From Paraphoma chrysanthemicola (Eukaryota > Ascomycota > Dothideomycetes > Pleosporales > Phaeosphaeriaceae): a stretch of 64,000 nucleotides of DNA. The notes beneath the pieces were generated by a model. The model was not told the DNA's origin. It worked only from the letters and a program-made list of their open reading frames with translations, and did not search any database. The translations under genes and the position numbers were made by a program. Positions 1-11,331 of this stretch are shown in pieces (position 1 is the first letter of the stretch; every line of letters starts with the position of its first letter). The stretch covers positions 124,001 to 188,000 of the forward strand of contig JAGMWG010000027.1 of NCBI GenBank assembly GCA_020744225.1, read 5' to 3'.

Positions 1-733
1 ATTTGCTAGTGTTTGGAGCTGTTGAGCCATCGGGACCAGTGATATGCCAACCACTAACCTCGGATCTGATCAGTTGTTGCAAAATGTCCCAATCAATTTC
101 ATGCTGGCCTAAGAGCATTCGAAGATGCCTTGCATATGACGCCTCTTGCACGACCCATAGACGCCTGTACCACTCGTTGCCGGTCAGGGATGTGATCGTT
201 GACCAAGCTTCCTTGGTCGTTAGCCAGGGCAGCGTCTCTGGCATTTTCGTCATCATGGTCAAAACATCAGTTTTCCGATCAACGAGCTGGTGCAAGTTGG
301 AGATAACATTGCCACTCTGCTGGTTGCCCGATCCCAGCCATACCCAGACATTGGAAGCCCATCGGTAGATTCTGATCATCATTCGAATTTGCTGCATTTT
401 CTCGGCTGCATCGGCTTGGTTGATACATACAGCGTCGATCCAAATTGGCAGGTTGGAGCTACGACGAGCTAGATGTGGAAGTGCCACAAGGAGATTGTGG
501 TGGACGTGCAGTTGTTGCTCATTACAGACGATGGGGTACGTCGTTGATAAGTCACCCCAGGTGTAAGAAAGTGCGTCAAATTCCAGGGGAGTGGGGCTGC
601 CAGCTAAGTCGAGGAACTGTACCGTGCTCAAGTGGTAGTCGACCGTGCCGTCAGACTGCGTTGAGAAATTGAGCACGCGAATTTGGCCAGGCTCGAGACG
701 TGTGTATACAAATGGCGCAAGCTTTGGCGCCAT
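1..733 (-). CDS. HET-domain protein, 3' end beyond the window
   Basis: An open frame runs from an ATG at 733-731 off the left edge (244 codons, no stop). The protein opens with MAPKLAPFVYTRLEPGQIRV, typical of HET (heterokaryon incompatibility) proteins. HET landmarks are clear: FDALSYTWGD (residues 52-61), IWIDAVCINQ (97-106), a following ASNVWVWLGSG, and WYRRLWVVQE. HET-domain proteins are cytosolic and trigger cell death on non-self recognition, usually through a partner or a C-terminal sensor region, which is cut off here. The frame stays open upstream of this ATG but has no better start, and family proteins begin at about this distance from the YTWG motif. No intron is needed within the visible part. 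Molecular function is inferred from family only. Confidence 0.88.
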   Translation of the reverse strand, partial: MAPKLAPFVYTRLEPGQIRVLNFSTQSDGTVDYHLSTVQFLDLAGSPTPLEFDALSYTWGDLSTTYPIVCNEQQLHVHHNLLVALPHLARRSSNLPIWIDAVCINQADAAEKMQQIRMMIRIYRWASNVWVWLGSGNQQSGNVISNLHQLVDRKTDVLTMMTKMPETLPWLTTKEAWSTITSLTGNEWYRRLWVVQEASYARHLRMLLGQHEIDWDILQQLIRSEVSGWHITGPDGSTAPNTSK

Positions 734-1110
734 GGCGCGCGGATGGGAGTCGGAAAGTTGTAGAAAGCCAAGGATACCCACGCATGCGCAAACATGTGAG
801 CACAATTGGGAGCGAATGTGGGCGCTCTCGTGGATGCGATACAGCAACGTTGATTGATGGGGATCGCAGAGGTTGGGTGTCAGAGAGCCGCAAGGCTACT
901 GAACGAGGAAGGAAGGCGCAATGCATGCTGTCAGCAAGGCTGAGCCTCGCTTCGACCACTTCTGATTCGGCCACGCATGATGGACGTCCATCCCTGCTTC
1001 ACAGCGTCGGTGGACTTTTATGATGAGCGTGTGTAGTGCGCCAAATCGTTGTGCTTGGGTGTCAGAATCTGCTCGCATGGCGCCGGCTGGTCGCTCCTTC
1101 TCCCAAAGTG
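734..1110. other. Intergenic, HET upstream / RNase H2C downstream
   Basis: About 380 bp between the 5' end of the HET gene and the stop of the RNase H2C gene. Open frames up to 107 codons exist on both strands but overlap each other and match nothing I recognise. It presumably holds the HET promoter and the RNase H2C 3' UTR. Confidence 0.5.
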
Positions 1111-1674
1111 CTAAGCTGCCTGCTTATCCACATTCCCTTCCGTCTCCTCCTCATCGACATGCATCGTCTCCGCAAAGCCAGTCCATTCTCTGACACCCCT
1201 CACGAAGCCGTCGCGCTCCTCATCAACCTGTCCACCGTGTTCCCAGACCATAATCTCGTCAAACTCGCCAATTTGTTCTGCGATCTTGACTTCCACATCC
1301 ATATCCTCCAGTCCATCTTCGTCTTCTGCATCGTCCTCGTCATGCTGCGCTTGCTGCCGCTGGTGCGCTTGTGTCTGTGTCTTTGGCGCTTCTTTATCGG
1401 TGACGTTGAGTACGACGCCCGTGTAGTTCTCAGGAAGGGGCAGTTTAGTGCCATGCAAATGGCGACCACGGAAGTATGCGTGTTGCGTTCCTGTACCTGT
1501 GTATTAGCATCTCGTGCGACGTCCGAGGAGGAGAGGTGGTAGAGCAATACCTTTCTCGTCTGTCGAGGGCTTCCAGTATCGCTCTGTGTCGTTGACAGGG
1601 CCGTTGTGGTTTATACGCGCCGGAAGGAGGTTTGCAGTGCATTTCTGCGGTCGCGAAGGCTGGATTGACAACAT
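1111..1674 (-). CDS. Ribonuclease H2 subunit C (non-catalytic)
   Basis: Two exons: 1674-1551 and 1490-1111, joined by a 60-nt GT-AG intron with a GCTAAT branch site, giving 167 aa. RNase H2 C is the non-catalytic subunit that with A and B forms the nuclear enzyme removing ribonucleotides from DNA. Exon 1 (MLSIQPSRPQKC...) carries LPARINHNGPV, the family's conserved N-terminal strand; exon 2 has HAYFRGRHLHGTKLPLPENY and then the C-terminal EIMVWEHG ... FVRGVREWTGFAETMH block. A low-complexity stretch rich in Asp/Glu and Gln lies in the middle, as in fungal homologues. A second acceptor AG six bases upstream (intron 1550-1497) would also stay in frame and add two residues. The start is the first ATG of the frame that contains the conserved N-terminus. 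Confidence 0.9.
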
Positions 1675-3096
1675 TTGTATGCGGTTGTCTTCGTAAGTCT
1701 GCCTTTGAATGGTGTTCTCCGATAGTGGACACCAAGAATGTTGTGGGTTCCGGTTGATCGGTGGTGCACTTAAGGGAGTGGTGACTGGCGGATTGCTTGA
1801 GCCTCTGTTTCTAAGCGCGTTGACCAGAGAAACTCGTCCTTTGAGGGCTTGAGTGGGGTGTATAGAAGATGAGTCGGTTCAGAGATTCCACTGGCACTAA
1901 TCAAGGTTGTATGCAGTTTTTGGAGTATGGATTGTGGTCGTTGAGGGTGCATGAGGGTGCCACTTGGGTGCACGCGTCGACGCGACAAAGCGTGTGCCGC
2001 GGCGCGCACGGGCGCTCCTGCTCAGGTGTTCATCATGACGCCGGTGTCTTGTTCAGCATGGCAGGATCTGAATGTCCTCTGCCGTATCACTCCTATTCTC
2101 CACTACCACACGAATTCCAACCAGCTGTGCGACTGTTTGTACATATTGGCTGTTTTTCTTCAATTTCCTACCGTACCATGCGGTCCCAGCGGCCAGGCGC
2201 ACGACCCTCCCGGACCGATCGTCTTTGGAGTAATAAGCTTCCCCACCACGGCGATGTTCAACCCCAGGGATAAAGCCGCACTAGAATATTCTCATACCTG
2301 AAGAAGGGCTGCTGGTTTGAAATGGCTCGATGGACGCGATTATCAGGCCAACTTCGACGCTGACCCGCGGGTCCTTGCAGGAAGCATGGAGCTTTAAGCT
2401 TAACCCCACCAAGCTTCGAGAGGTGCCTGTGCTACAGGGGTCTGCGACACGTTGAAGATCAATTGAAGTTCCGCTGCACCAGTGAGTGGCTTTCCACTTG
2501 GTAGACAAGTTAATCTGAATCCTCTTCAGAACTTGATCACCACGCTGAAGCACTGGGAGATCTGGTCCAATCGGCGATTGCGATGTTCACAAAACCACTG
2601 ACAGGATCAACAACGTCATCGACCGCTCGAATGGGCAAAGCACCCTCGCCGATGCTGCGGCTCTTACATATGCAATGCGCATCTGTATGAGACGGCGCAA
2701 CAAAACACACCGCATCGGCCTTAAGCTTCCGCGAATATGGCCCAGCCCATGACGAGTTTAGCTCTGCGGTCGCGGAGGGGCAGACGTTTGCAGCCAAATT
2801 CCTGTGCACAACTACCACGAACGCGTAAACACCGAGAACTTTGCTGCGTGAGCATCTTGACAATCGCTCTGAAGCCTGGAGACCAGACCATCATACGCGA
2901 TCTGCTTCAGATCCTGCCGCAGCGCCGTGCACACATCGAGACGCGCCCGCATTGCTTCGGTAACCGTGGATGCCGAGATCACACAATTCTTTGATTTAGT
3001 AAACAGCCATTTGCGCCTCCCCTTCAGCTTCAACAGCTGCGAGACATTGAAAAGACCGTCCGAATTACCCATAATACCCATACCCATCCACGCGCC
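1675..3096. other. Gap with unassigned overlapping ORF fragments
   Basis: About 1.4 kb between the RNase H2C start and the CFAS start, both transcribed away from it. On the minus strand three frames in succession (3087-2812, 2863-2537, 2553-2281) give protein-like stretches such as RAVDDVVDPVSGFVNIAIAD and GPDLPVLQRGDQVLKRIQ. I could not join them with convincing introns or recognise a family. They could be a decayed or poorly conserved gene, or chance frames; no feature is called. Confidence 0.35.
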
Positions 3097-4566
3097 ATGG
3101 CAATCTTCAGTCCCTTGACTGGCGCCGCAAGCTCCATCCTCAGCACAATCACATCACAGACCTGGGGACCGCTGGTGTCGCTGTGCAAGAATGGAACATT
3201 GGCGCAATTGCAAGAGATCAAGCTCGGGAAGCTTGTTTTGTTCGAAGGAGGCACCAGCAAAGCGTCGGCTGTGTTTGGCTCGGACAAGGAAGGTGTTCCG
3301 GTAGCATTCCTCGATGTTCACAGCGAGAAGTTTTGGGTGCGATTGGCGCTTTTCGCCGACATGGTAGGTGGTGTTCAGTGCGAAGGACAGGCTTCTCCGA
3401 AGACTGACTTGGTTTCAAGGGATTCGCAGAGAGCTACATGCTTGGAGAGGTCTCCTCGCCAGATCTGACCAAGTTTTTCGAGGTCAGTACGCGCATCTAG
3501 AACCGCGCATCGAGCTCACAGTGGCTAGCTTTTTATCCTCAACCGGAATCATTTGTCCAATGGATCTACAACCACCTCAATGATTTCCTCAGGCCTAGCT
3601 GGCCTAGTTCGTGGAAGCAACAACCTGAAGAACGCCAGATTGAACATTTCCGCACACTACGATATTTCGAACGAGATGTTTGCGGCTTTCCTCTCGCCAG
3701 ATATGACCTATTCGAGCCCGATATGGTTGACCAAGTCAACCCCACAGTCTCAGAACGAAAGTCTCTATGATGCGCAAATGCGGAAGCTCGATCGATTCAT
3801 CGACAATACACACATAAAAGGCAACGATCACGTTCTCGAGATTGGCACAGGCTGGGGCAGTTTTGCCATGCGAGCTGTACAACGGACGGGCTGCAGAGTC
3901 ACTTCTTTGACGCTTTCGATTGAGCAAAAGGAGCTCGCAGAAGAGCGCATCCGCGAAGCGGGCATGTCGGATAATATCACCGTGCTTCTTTGCGATTACA
4001 GGAGCCTTGAAATTCCAGAGACCGGGCCTTTCGACAAGATTGTGTCAATCGAGATGTTGGAAGCAGTAGGCAAAGAATATCTTGTAACGTACTTCAAGTG
4101 CGTGGACAAGCTGTTGAAGAAGGAGGGCGGAATCGCATGCTTCCAGTGCATCACGATGCCCGACGCGCGGTACGAGGCATATGCCAAATCAGACGACTTC
4201 ATCCGCCGCTACATCTTCCCAGGAGGACACTTGCCCGCCGTCTCTGAGCTCGTCAGTTCGATACAAACCGCCTCGGGAGGTTCGCTCGTGGTTGATAGCA
4301 TCGAGAACATCGGCCCACACTACGCAAAAGCTCTGCGACTATGGAGAGAAGCTTTCTTGAACAATTGGGAGAGCAAGATTAAGCCACAACTGATCAAAGA
4401 GAAGGGCGATAGCATGGACGACGAAGGCGCGGAGATTTTCAAGAGAAAATGGGATTACTACTTCAGGTATTCGGAAGCTGGCTTTTCGACCAAGACCCTC
4501 GGAGACGTAATCATCACAGTCGGACGCGAAGGCGCGCTGCAAATGATGGAGGATGTGCCGCTGTAA
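3097..4566 (+). CDS. Cyclopropane-fatty-acyl-phospholipid synthase family
   Basis: Three exons, 3097-3363, 3420-3482 and 3529-4566, with two short introns (56 and 46 nt, both phase 0), giving 455 aa. The family transfers a methylene from S-adenosylmethionine to a double bond of an acyl chain in membrane phospholipids. Seen: an N-terminal region ending FWVRLALFADM, then GFAESYMLGEVSSPDLTKFFE and LFILNRNHLSNGSTTTS, all typical of the fungal proteins, then SAHYDISNEMFAAFLSPDMT and the SAM-binding VLEIGTGWGSF (around residue 212), IVSIEMLEAVG, and a C-terminus ending TVGREGALQMMEDVPL. Length and both ends fit fungal homologues. It faces the tautomerase gene tail to tail, 223 bp apart. Which lipid it modifies cannot be told from sequence. 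Confidence 0.92.
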
Positions 4567-4789
4567 ATTTCCAGAGGAGCCGCGTTGTTTGATTGTTTGG
4601 AGGGTACGCGACACTGCCATGTGTGCGCGCGCGGGATGATACCCTTTCCATACCATACACTTTTATCTCAATCTCCTTATCCCACAAATATAGCGAAGCT
4701 GCCATGCTTCTCAATAAACCCCAATATTCAAAGCACTCCCTTCGACTCCTCCACCCGTCCATCCAATTCCTCCCAACCCTCCTTGCGCT

Positions 4790-5397
4790 TTACTTCCCAC
4801 CAAGCTCCTCCATCAACCTCCCAACACTCTCATCCCCTCTCCCCCTCCGTCCCTCAAACGCCTCCCAATTCGTCCCCTTCCACGTCCCTTCCTCCCCCGC
4901 TTTCGGCAACACGAAACCCTGCTCCATCCCCGCGACCAAATCCTCGAATAAAAACACATTATGCAACCCCTTCGCATCGTCGATTCGGCCTTCCCCCGTG
5001 CCCCCGACAACCTCGTGCCAGAGCGCTTTTATCCCCTGGAGTAGAGAGTGTAATTGCGGTGTGAATGAGGGGCCGCGCGGGCGCAGGTGTGCGTGGATGA
5101 AGTTTGAGCGAGTCGGGGAGCGCGCGACGAAGGTTGTTGGTGGGGGGAGGAAGGAGATGTTTACGAAGGCAGAGGGGGCGGAGACTAGCATATTTGTGTT
5201 AGTTGAGTGCTCTGTTGTTGTGTGGTGGGTGTATAGGGTTGGAGAGGAGGTGGTGGGATAAGGAGTGGGGATGGATTTGAATGGTGGTAGTGTAGAGACG
5301 TACATAGCTCGCAATGGAGATCTGTGATGCCGTTTGCGATGGCTTGTTGTTGCGCCGAGTCGAGTGGGTGGGAGTGGTAGATCATGTAGTGAGGCAT
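4790..5397 (-). CDS. Tautomerase-fold protein (cis-CaaD-like)
   Basis: Two exons, 5397-5304 and 5184-4790, joined by a 119-nt GT-AG intron (phase 1), 162 aa. The N-terminus MPHYMIYHSHPLDSAQQQAI begins Met-Pro, so processing would expose the N-terminal proline used as the catalytic base in the tautomerase superfamily. After the splice the protein reads LFSAPSAFVNISF, matching the second strand of cis-3-chloroacrylate dehalogenase-like fungal proteins, followed by an Arg-containing RSPTRSNFIHAHLRPRG and a helix LHSLLQGIKALWHEVVG. The tail (from about residue 110) is Gly/Glu/Arg-rich and not conserved in my memory of the family. Natural substrate unknown; many fungal members are uncharacterised. 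Confidence 0.82.
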
Positions 5398-6711
5398 TAT
5401 GACGGTTGGTGTGTTGGAGAGATTGGTTCGGCGGATGGGTTGCGCGGCGTCGCGATGGTGGTGTGCGATGTTCGTAGACGGTGTTATCGTCTTGCCTTTT
5501 AGACCATTATTCGCTGGCTGTACGGCCCTCAGCAGAGATGCGTGGTCGTTGCGCTTGCTGGTTGTGAGCGTTCGATGGGTCCCAAAGTTGGCTTCGATGC
5601 GTCGCGATGTGATAGTTCCTTCACGACTTGTCTGATCCTGTGGCCGTATACGCGCTTTTCCCAGAGTTCCCTCCTTCGATGTTGCGCAATCTTGTAAATT
5701 CCTTTCTGCTGGATACCTCGAGAGTTGTCAATCGCTCGTCGCGTGCGTCGTCGGACCTGTCTTCGATAATTGCGTGTGCGCCGTCAGGAAAACCTAACAC
5801 AACTTCGACAGAAATCCAGGCACCAGTCCGGATATATGCGATTCGACCACCAGAAAGCCTTCAAGACGAGATCGTCGTTTGTAGTTTGTAATCCAAACGA
5901 AATCCTGCTGGACTCCGCACTTCGCGCAAGCCTCTCCCTTCGCCCGTCACGTCACCCATCGCATGTCCACGCCAAATCGACCCAACACCAGTGCAGCACC
6001 AAAGTCCATCATTCTTTTCGCATGTCCAAGGTCCAAATCGCATAAACAAAGGCCGTCTCGTTTCAATAGCCCATGTGCGCAATCCCAGGTATTAATGTTT
6101 CCATGTTCCCAACAGCCCTGGCCAGTTCGCTCGCGCATCGGCTCCTTGCCTCCGCGCGCGCCCCCGAGGACCCGCCGTGCCCGCCTCCCGCGCGCTCAAC
6201 TCAGATCTGGGTTGAAAACATGCCACGAACCCAAACGTCAGTCCCGTTGAGTTCAGCCCCTTGTGCACATCAATGGACCGATTGCGGGTAAGGCTAGGAT
6301 GCGAAATCTGGGGTTCTAGTTGTCGGGTCGTCTTGTGTAAGGTTGGGTGGTAGGGGTGAGTATGGGTTCGGGGGTAGGGGTGAATTATTGCGATACAGCG
6401 TGTAGAGAGGGCTGGGTTTGGGGTATGCTGGTTTATTTGCCCGAGGTTATTTTGACGTCTAGTTTATGATTGAAAGACATTGAAATGGAATTGTAGGCTG
6501 TGATGTTGTTTTAGTTGTTGCTGTCGTCGATCAATTGATGTCGCTGCGCCTGTGCTCTGTGACACAACATCACGCATAAGATGGGTAATTCGTCAGACCC
6601 ATCGCAATGTCAAATTTATTCATTCAAAAGGCTACTCCGTACGAATGCTTCACATGTGGAAAGAAAAATGCCCGGTGCAACGCTATTGACCGCCCATGCT
6701 TCTCAGATGTA
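5398..6711. other. Intergenic, no gene seen
   Basis: About 1.3 kb between the tautomerase start and the end of the Tfc7-like gene. Only short overlapping frames on both strands; I see no conserved motif, RNA gene or repeat. It should contain the tautomerase promoter and the 3' UTR of the Tfc7-like gene. Confidence 0.5.
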
Positions 6712-8029
6712 TCACAGTTTAGACGCCTCCTTCTCCCCTGGGGTATCTGGAAATGCAACAAAGCTCTCATCGCCGTTGAAATGCCTATGGGTATAGAATG
6801 TCAGATGTGTCGTGTCCCAAAGAAATTTGGAACGTGGTTTAAGGAGCCAAAGAAATGTTGAGAAGAGACGACGGAGTGCCCCAGCCAGTCGTCGTTGGCT
6901 CCGACTTTGGCCAATCCTTTCTGTGATAGGGGAACTGCCTGAACAGTATGAGAACACATCTCACCAGCACCAAAGAGAGCATTCCGACTTACCATCCACG
7001 CTCAGCACCTCCTGAAAGATAAGACGTTTCTGAATTCAGCTCGCAATCCCAATTACCCGCGACACCCTTAGTAGGATCTTTCTTCCTGCGCACGAACTTG
7101 GAAAGTCCTGCCGTGAAACACTGGAAGTCGTCCTCGTCTGGATCGTCTGGCATTTGGCCCGTCAAGACCCTTCCAGCCGCTATCATCGTAGCGGCATGAC
7201 TGCATATGAGCACGGTCTTTGGCTGCTCAGGATCGTTATCAAGTGTGGTGACGATGTGGTCGAGTGCGTTCCTGACTCGCTCGTGCAGCTCCACGATCAT
7301 CTCGCCTTTTGAGGCTGGCACGTGGACAGCGACATACTCGTTGTCGAGGTAGTCGAAATGAGATGTCAGGGTTTGGAGATCTGGTGGTGTAGGGTGCTCC
7401 CAGCTCGCACGGCCAAAGAATTCGCTGTTTGACCAATATCAGTGGTCATGGCTGTGAAAGCACGTGCAAATCCCAAGCACATACCCAATGCCCCGATCTA
7501 TCCTGATCTTGCCCTTCGCATTACCTTCCCGGAACAGCCTGTCCGTGGTGGGCTTGAGCGTCTGCAAGCACCGATAAAACGGACTTGAGTAGATTCTCTC
7601 AATCGGGGGATCGATATTGCACAGATACTCTGCGAGCTCCTTGCTCTGCTCAACCCCCTTAGACGTCAACGGCGGATCGGTAGGGATGCCAGTTGGAGTT
7701 TTGACCATCAATGAGGTGTACACCCCTGTCTGGGGATCGACCGACCAGTTGGCGCGAAACTAGAGCCGCACGCCTAGCCGTTAGAAAGAATGTCATCCTA
7801 GGGGGGAATGTGGAGGTGCCGTGGTGCGCGGCTACTTCTGTAGGCGAAATTGAAAGCAATGCAGGGACGCATAGAGACACTCTTGCGATGAGCTACTCAA
7901 TGCAGTAACGGGCATATAAAAAGGCCCTAAAGCGATATGTGGAGTGTACATGTATGCAATCGGTATGTGGAGACGGAACATGGACTTCATACGTACCGCG
8001 TGCCGGACGATGTAGATTACCTCTATCAT
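6712..8029 (-). CDS. Tfc7-like histidine-phosphatase-domain protein
   Basis: Four exons, 8029-7997, 7759-7485, 7424-6993 and 6784-6712, giving 270 aa; introns 237, 60 and 208 nt, all GT-AG. The first exon is only 11 codons, ending in VRHA, the histidine-phosphatase active-site motif, continued by FRANWSVDPQTG. Then come IPTDPPLTSKGVEQSKELAE, IERIYSSPFYRCLQTL, IGEFFGRASWEHPTPP, and the second catalytic block VLICSHAATMIAAGRVLTG. The C-terminus reads TSYLSGGAERGWHFNGDESF only when the last intron is removed. This pattern matches fungal relatives of the TFIIIC subunit Tfc7 (tau55), whose histidine-phosphatase domain sits next to a module joining TFIIIC; it could also be an independent phosphoglycerate-mutase-like phosphatase. 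No Tfc6-binding C-terminal module is evident, so the TFIIIC role is inference. Confidence 0.85.
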
Positions 8030-11000
8030 CGTTGATCTGCTGCTAGCCCGAGTATCTGACCGCGGGGTGTGTGTGCAGTGATGTAGTTTGAGGGTTCGCG
8101 AATACGAGGTGTCCTGTGATGGAGCGAGGCGTGACGATGGCGCTTGCAGCCAATAGTTGGACCTCGGTTACTTTCGGTGTTCTGATTAGTAGATGAATTA
8201 GGAAGTTCCTCCACGGGCGGCGCAGGCTTCTAGAAGAACGTAAACTTTGCAGAGTGGTACGCCACCCTGCTTTGAGTAAGATCGCCCGTGATGCTGCGTA
8301 CTTGAATGGTTCATCCTCTGTCTGTCGTCTGTCGCAAAGGCGAAGTACTGCACAATGCGCTCAGCTGTCCACATCGCAGACACCTACTGTTCGCTACACC
8401 GATAGCCATCGAATTGATACTAAGAATGAAGCTATCGTGTCCTCAAACGTGGCGTATCTTGGACTTGGTGAATGCATAACGTGTGCGATTGCCTTGTCGC
8501 CAACCAGGTCGTGGCTGTTCCCATGCCATTCACCGCATCGTCCGCCATCATTGTGCGCCCCCCACGTTTGATCACCATAAGCAACGTTGAGCAATGACAC
8601 CTGGGCATCTCTAGCGTGAACTCACATGCAACCATTCTGCAGCTGTCAGGGCATTGCGTCTTTAGCACAGGAACGAGCCATCTTCCAAACAGAGCGTATC
8701 GTCATATTGCGAGCAGCTGCATTGGCGTGCACTGTGCAGGGTCCGTCAGAGTTTGTACTGTTGTTGGCCTTTGCAAGGCGCCGCAACTACTTGATAGGCT
8801 CTCCACCTCGATGCAACATTTCCCAGGGCTTGCAACGTGCTTCGTCATAGCGTTAATGAAGTTTGAGACAATACCAGGGACGGCAGACGCGGTCCTGGAT
8901 GACGGGACGTCATTGCGTTCGAGATGTTTACACTGCTGGCGCGAATCCTGGCTCTCATCATCGGGGGATCCGAGTGCCCCGCAAATAATGTATTGACCTT
9001 CACATGTTGTTGTTCGTGTTCTGAAACTGGTGGGCCGTTTCTCATGCGGAACAAATCTAATGACGGAGCAAAGTTGGACGGGAAGGAAATCGCGCGATAC
9101 CGGGGGTAAATCCTTTCTGGTTTGACTAGTAAAACGCGGGGTTAAATTGCTTAGGTAGCGTTCGGCTTCCAACGGGAGGATGCACGTTGTACAGCCCATG
9201 GATTGGATTGAGGGATTTGGGCATTGCAGTGTGGATACTGTTGACAATGGCGTGTGACTGTCAGGGGCGAGTCGTCACGCGCTGATGTTGATCGATATCA
9301 CTATCTCGAGTGAAGGATTTTGCTTGTCTTTGTTGATACCAGTTTGCCGGAATACGTTGGTCAGTAGTCAGTAGTCACGAGCTTGCGATTCAAACGTCAG
9401 AACGCAAAGCATGCTACTGCAAGCCACTGCTCGGTCGTTGAAGGCACCCACAAGGAAGCGTACCGCATTTCCGTTGCGGGCCTAAACGTCGCATAAGGAG
9501 AGGCGCAGGTGGACACTGGAGTGGACGTAGCAGCGCCATGGAAAGACGAGGCCAGAAACTTCCGCGATCTTCGGATTTGTAGACTAATCCAGCAAGCTAG
9601 TAGGCAGTCTCCCGCTCCAACGTGTTTGGGGCATCCTGGTCGCTTGGAAGCTTTGGATGCATGCCATGACTTCTTCGGTATAGTGGATATGTCGGGCGGT
9701 CCCGAAAGCACCGCAAAGTCACCGCTTGTCGGGTTACACGCTGGGGATCATTGCGGGTATACTTTCCAAACACCAAGTCCTCATGCGTGTGGAGTTGCTT
9801 CGGACCGACATGGGCACCGCTCTGGTCTGCGCGGTAGCGCGTTCGGAGATTTCAAAGAAAGATTTCATGCCGCAGAATACAGGTCAGAAAGAGTGACGAA
9901 ATTCGCGGCGGTACAGTTGCGCTGCGAAAACTCAAAGAGACGTCGGGGGTCTGCGATGGCTAACCCCACTCTCGAACGTTGAGGCGAAAGTAAACACGGG
10001 ATGGATCTGCCGCCGTGCTACCAGTGTAGGTGTCCGCAGCCGAAGGCCCCACCCAACGATAGAATATTTTACTACATGTTTGGAGATAGGCCAATGTCAG
10101 TCCCACTTTCCACGACCAGAACTGGACTCGAGCACAGGAACATGACCAGCGCCAAGGCACGACGAGAAGGGAGTAAAGAAGCGACAATTGCGCATCGTTG
10201 TCATGGATGGGCGTGCTGGACCGCCATGTGGCCTTCGTTCGCATTGTCGATAAAATGCCTCAGCCTTGTGTCGCATTGCCTCGTGGCAACTTGGTTGCTT
10301 CTGCCCAGTAAGAAGGATAACCGCACCCTCCAGACGATAATTTGCGATTAGGAAGAAATTCTTGAAGGATAGCTGCGAATGAAAGGGCAGTGGCAGCAGT
10401 GATGGCGCCCCAATGATGCATGTGCGTGCATTAGGTGTTTTCTAGAAGCTCACACCGGTTTTCTACCACTTTACCTCTTTGGGTCGCTCTCCTGATCGTG
10501 GCTAACGAATGCCCAGTCACAATGGGTTATGATGCATAGTGCTCTCACGTGCTGCAGCCATTGGCGTCCACACCTTCGCGTGTTTGCGCAGTGGCTGTTC
10601 TAGTCACGATTGGCTGACCGCAGTCCACCTCTGGTCTGTGTGGCAGCGGCATGCGAGGTGGCTGTTCAGTGTATGATCTTCGCGAACGCAACAAGCGGCA
10701 GCGTAGCCTCGCGTACCTCTCTGTCACAAAAACGATCAGCGTGTTCTAGCGTGCTGGTTACGGGTACTGGATGGGCGCGGCCATTTTCAGGCGTTCTCTG
10801 ACAGTAGCATCGAAGCCGCAGTCGCTCCAGGTCGTGCGGCATCTTTGTGGATACAGAACGGGCCGATTTCCATGTTGACGGTACTGAGTTACATCCGAAG
10901 CAAGATGTTGACAAAACCCTCTGGCAGCGTGAGAAGCCTTGAAGATGCGACGCAAAGCGTCGATAAATTGAGCCTGATCGCCACGGAAGCTGGCCGACTC

Positions 11001-11331
11001 CGATGTGATCGGAGTGGGGTTGCAGTAAGCAAGTGGCCCTCTTCTGTAACGGACGCTGAAAAGCAAACATGCAGGACCTACAGACGACTGGGACAGGGAT
11101 ACAAGATGATGCGCTGCCAGGGGTCAAGAGACGTGAAGGCCTGGCTTCATTGCCAAGACCGTCAGGATTCGTGCCGCTTGTTCGAGGGTCTGGCGGTACG
11201 CATGGATCAGGCGGACTTGGAGGCGGATACACAATAGAGAGGAATACTAGATGACATGTGATTACAAAGGGTATCTAAAACAAACGGTGAGAATACAACA
11301 TCTTACGAGAATGAGGTTAGTGCCTTTCAAT
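8030..11331. other. 3.3 kb stretch without a recognisable gene
   Basis: Base composition is balanced, with no sign of RIP, yet I find no family motif. Longest frames: 8702-9247 (-, 181 codons), 9509-9982 (+, 157) and 10666-11232 (-, 188), all rich in Cys, Ser, Pro and Arg in the way of chance frames. A minus frame at 11066-10758 (ending TVRERLKMAAPIQYP) looks more protein-like but has no partner exons I can defend. No tRNA, repeat or transposon end seen. Confidence 0.4.

Noticed and set aside
8702..9247. A 181-codon minus-strand frame
   Set aside because: No motif, Cys/Ser/Pro-rich chance composition and no intron evidence; not reported as a gene.
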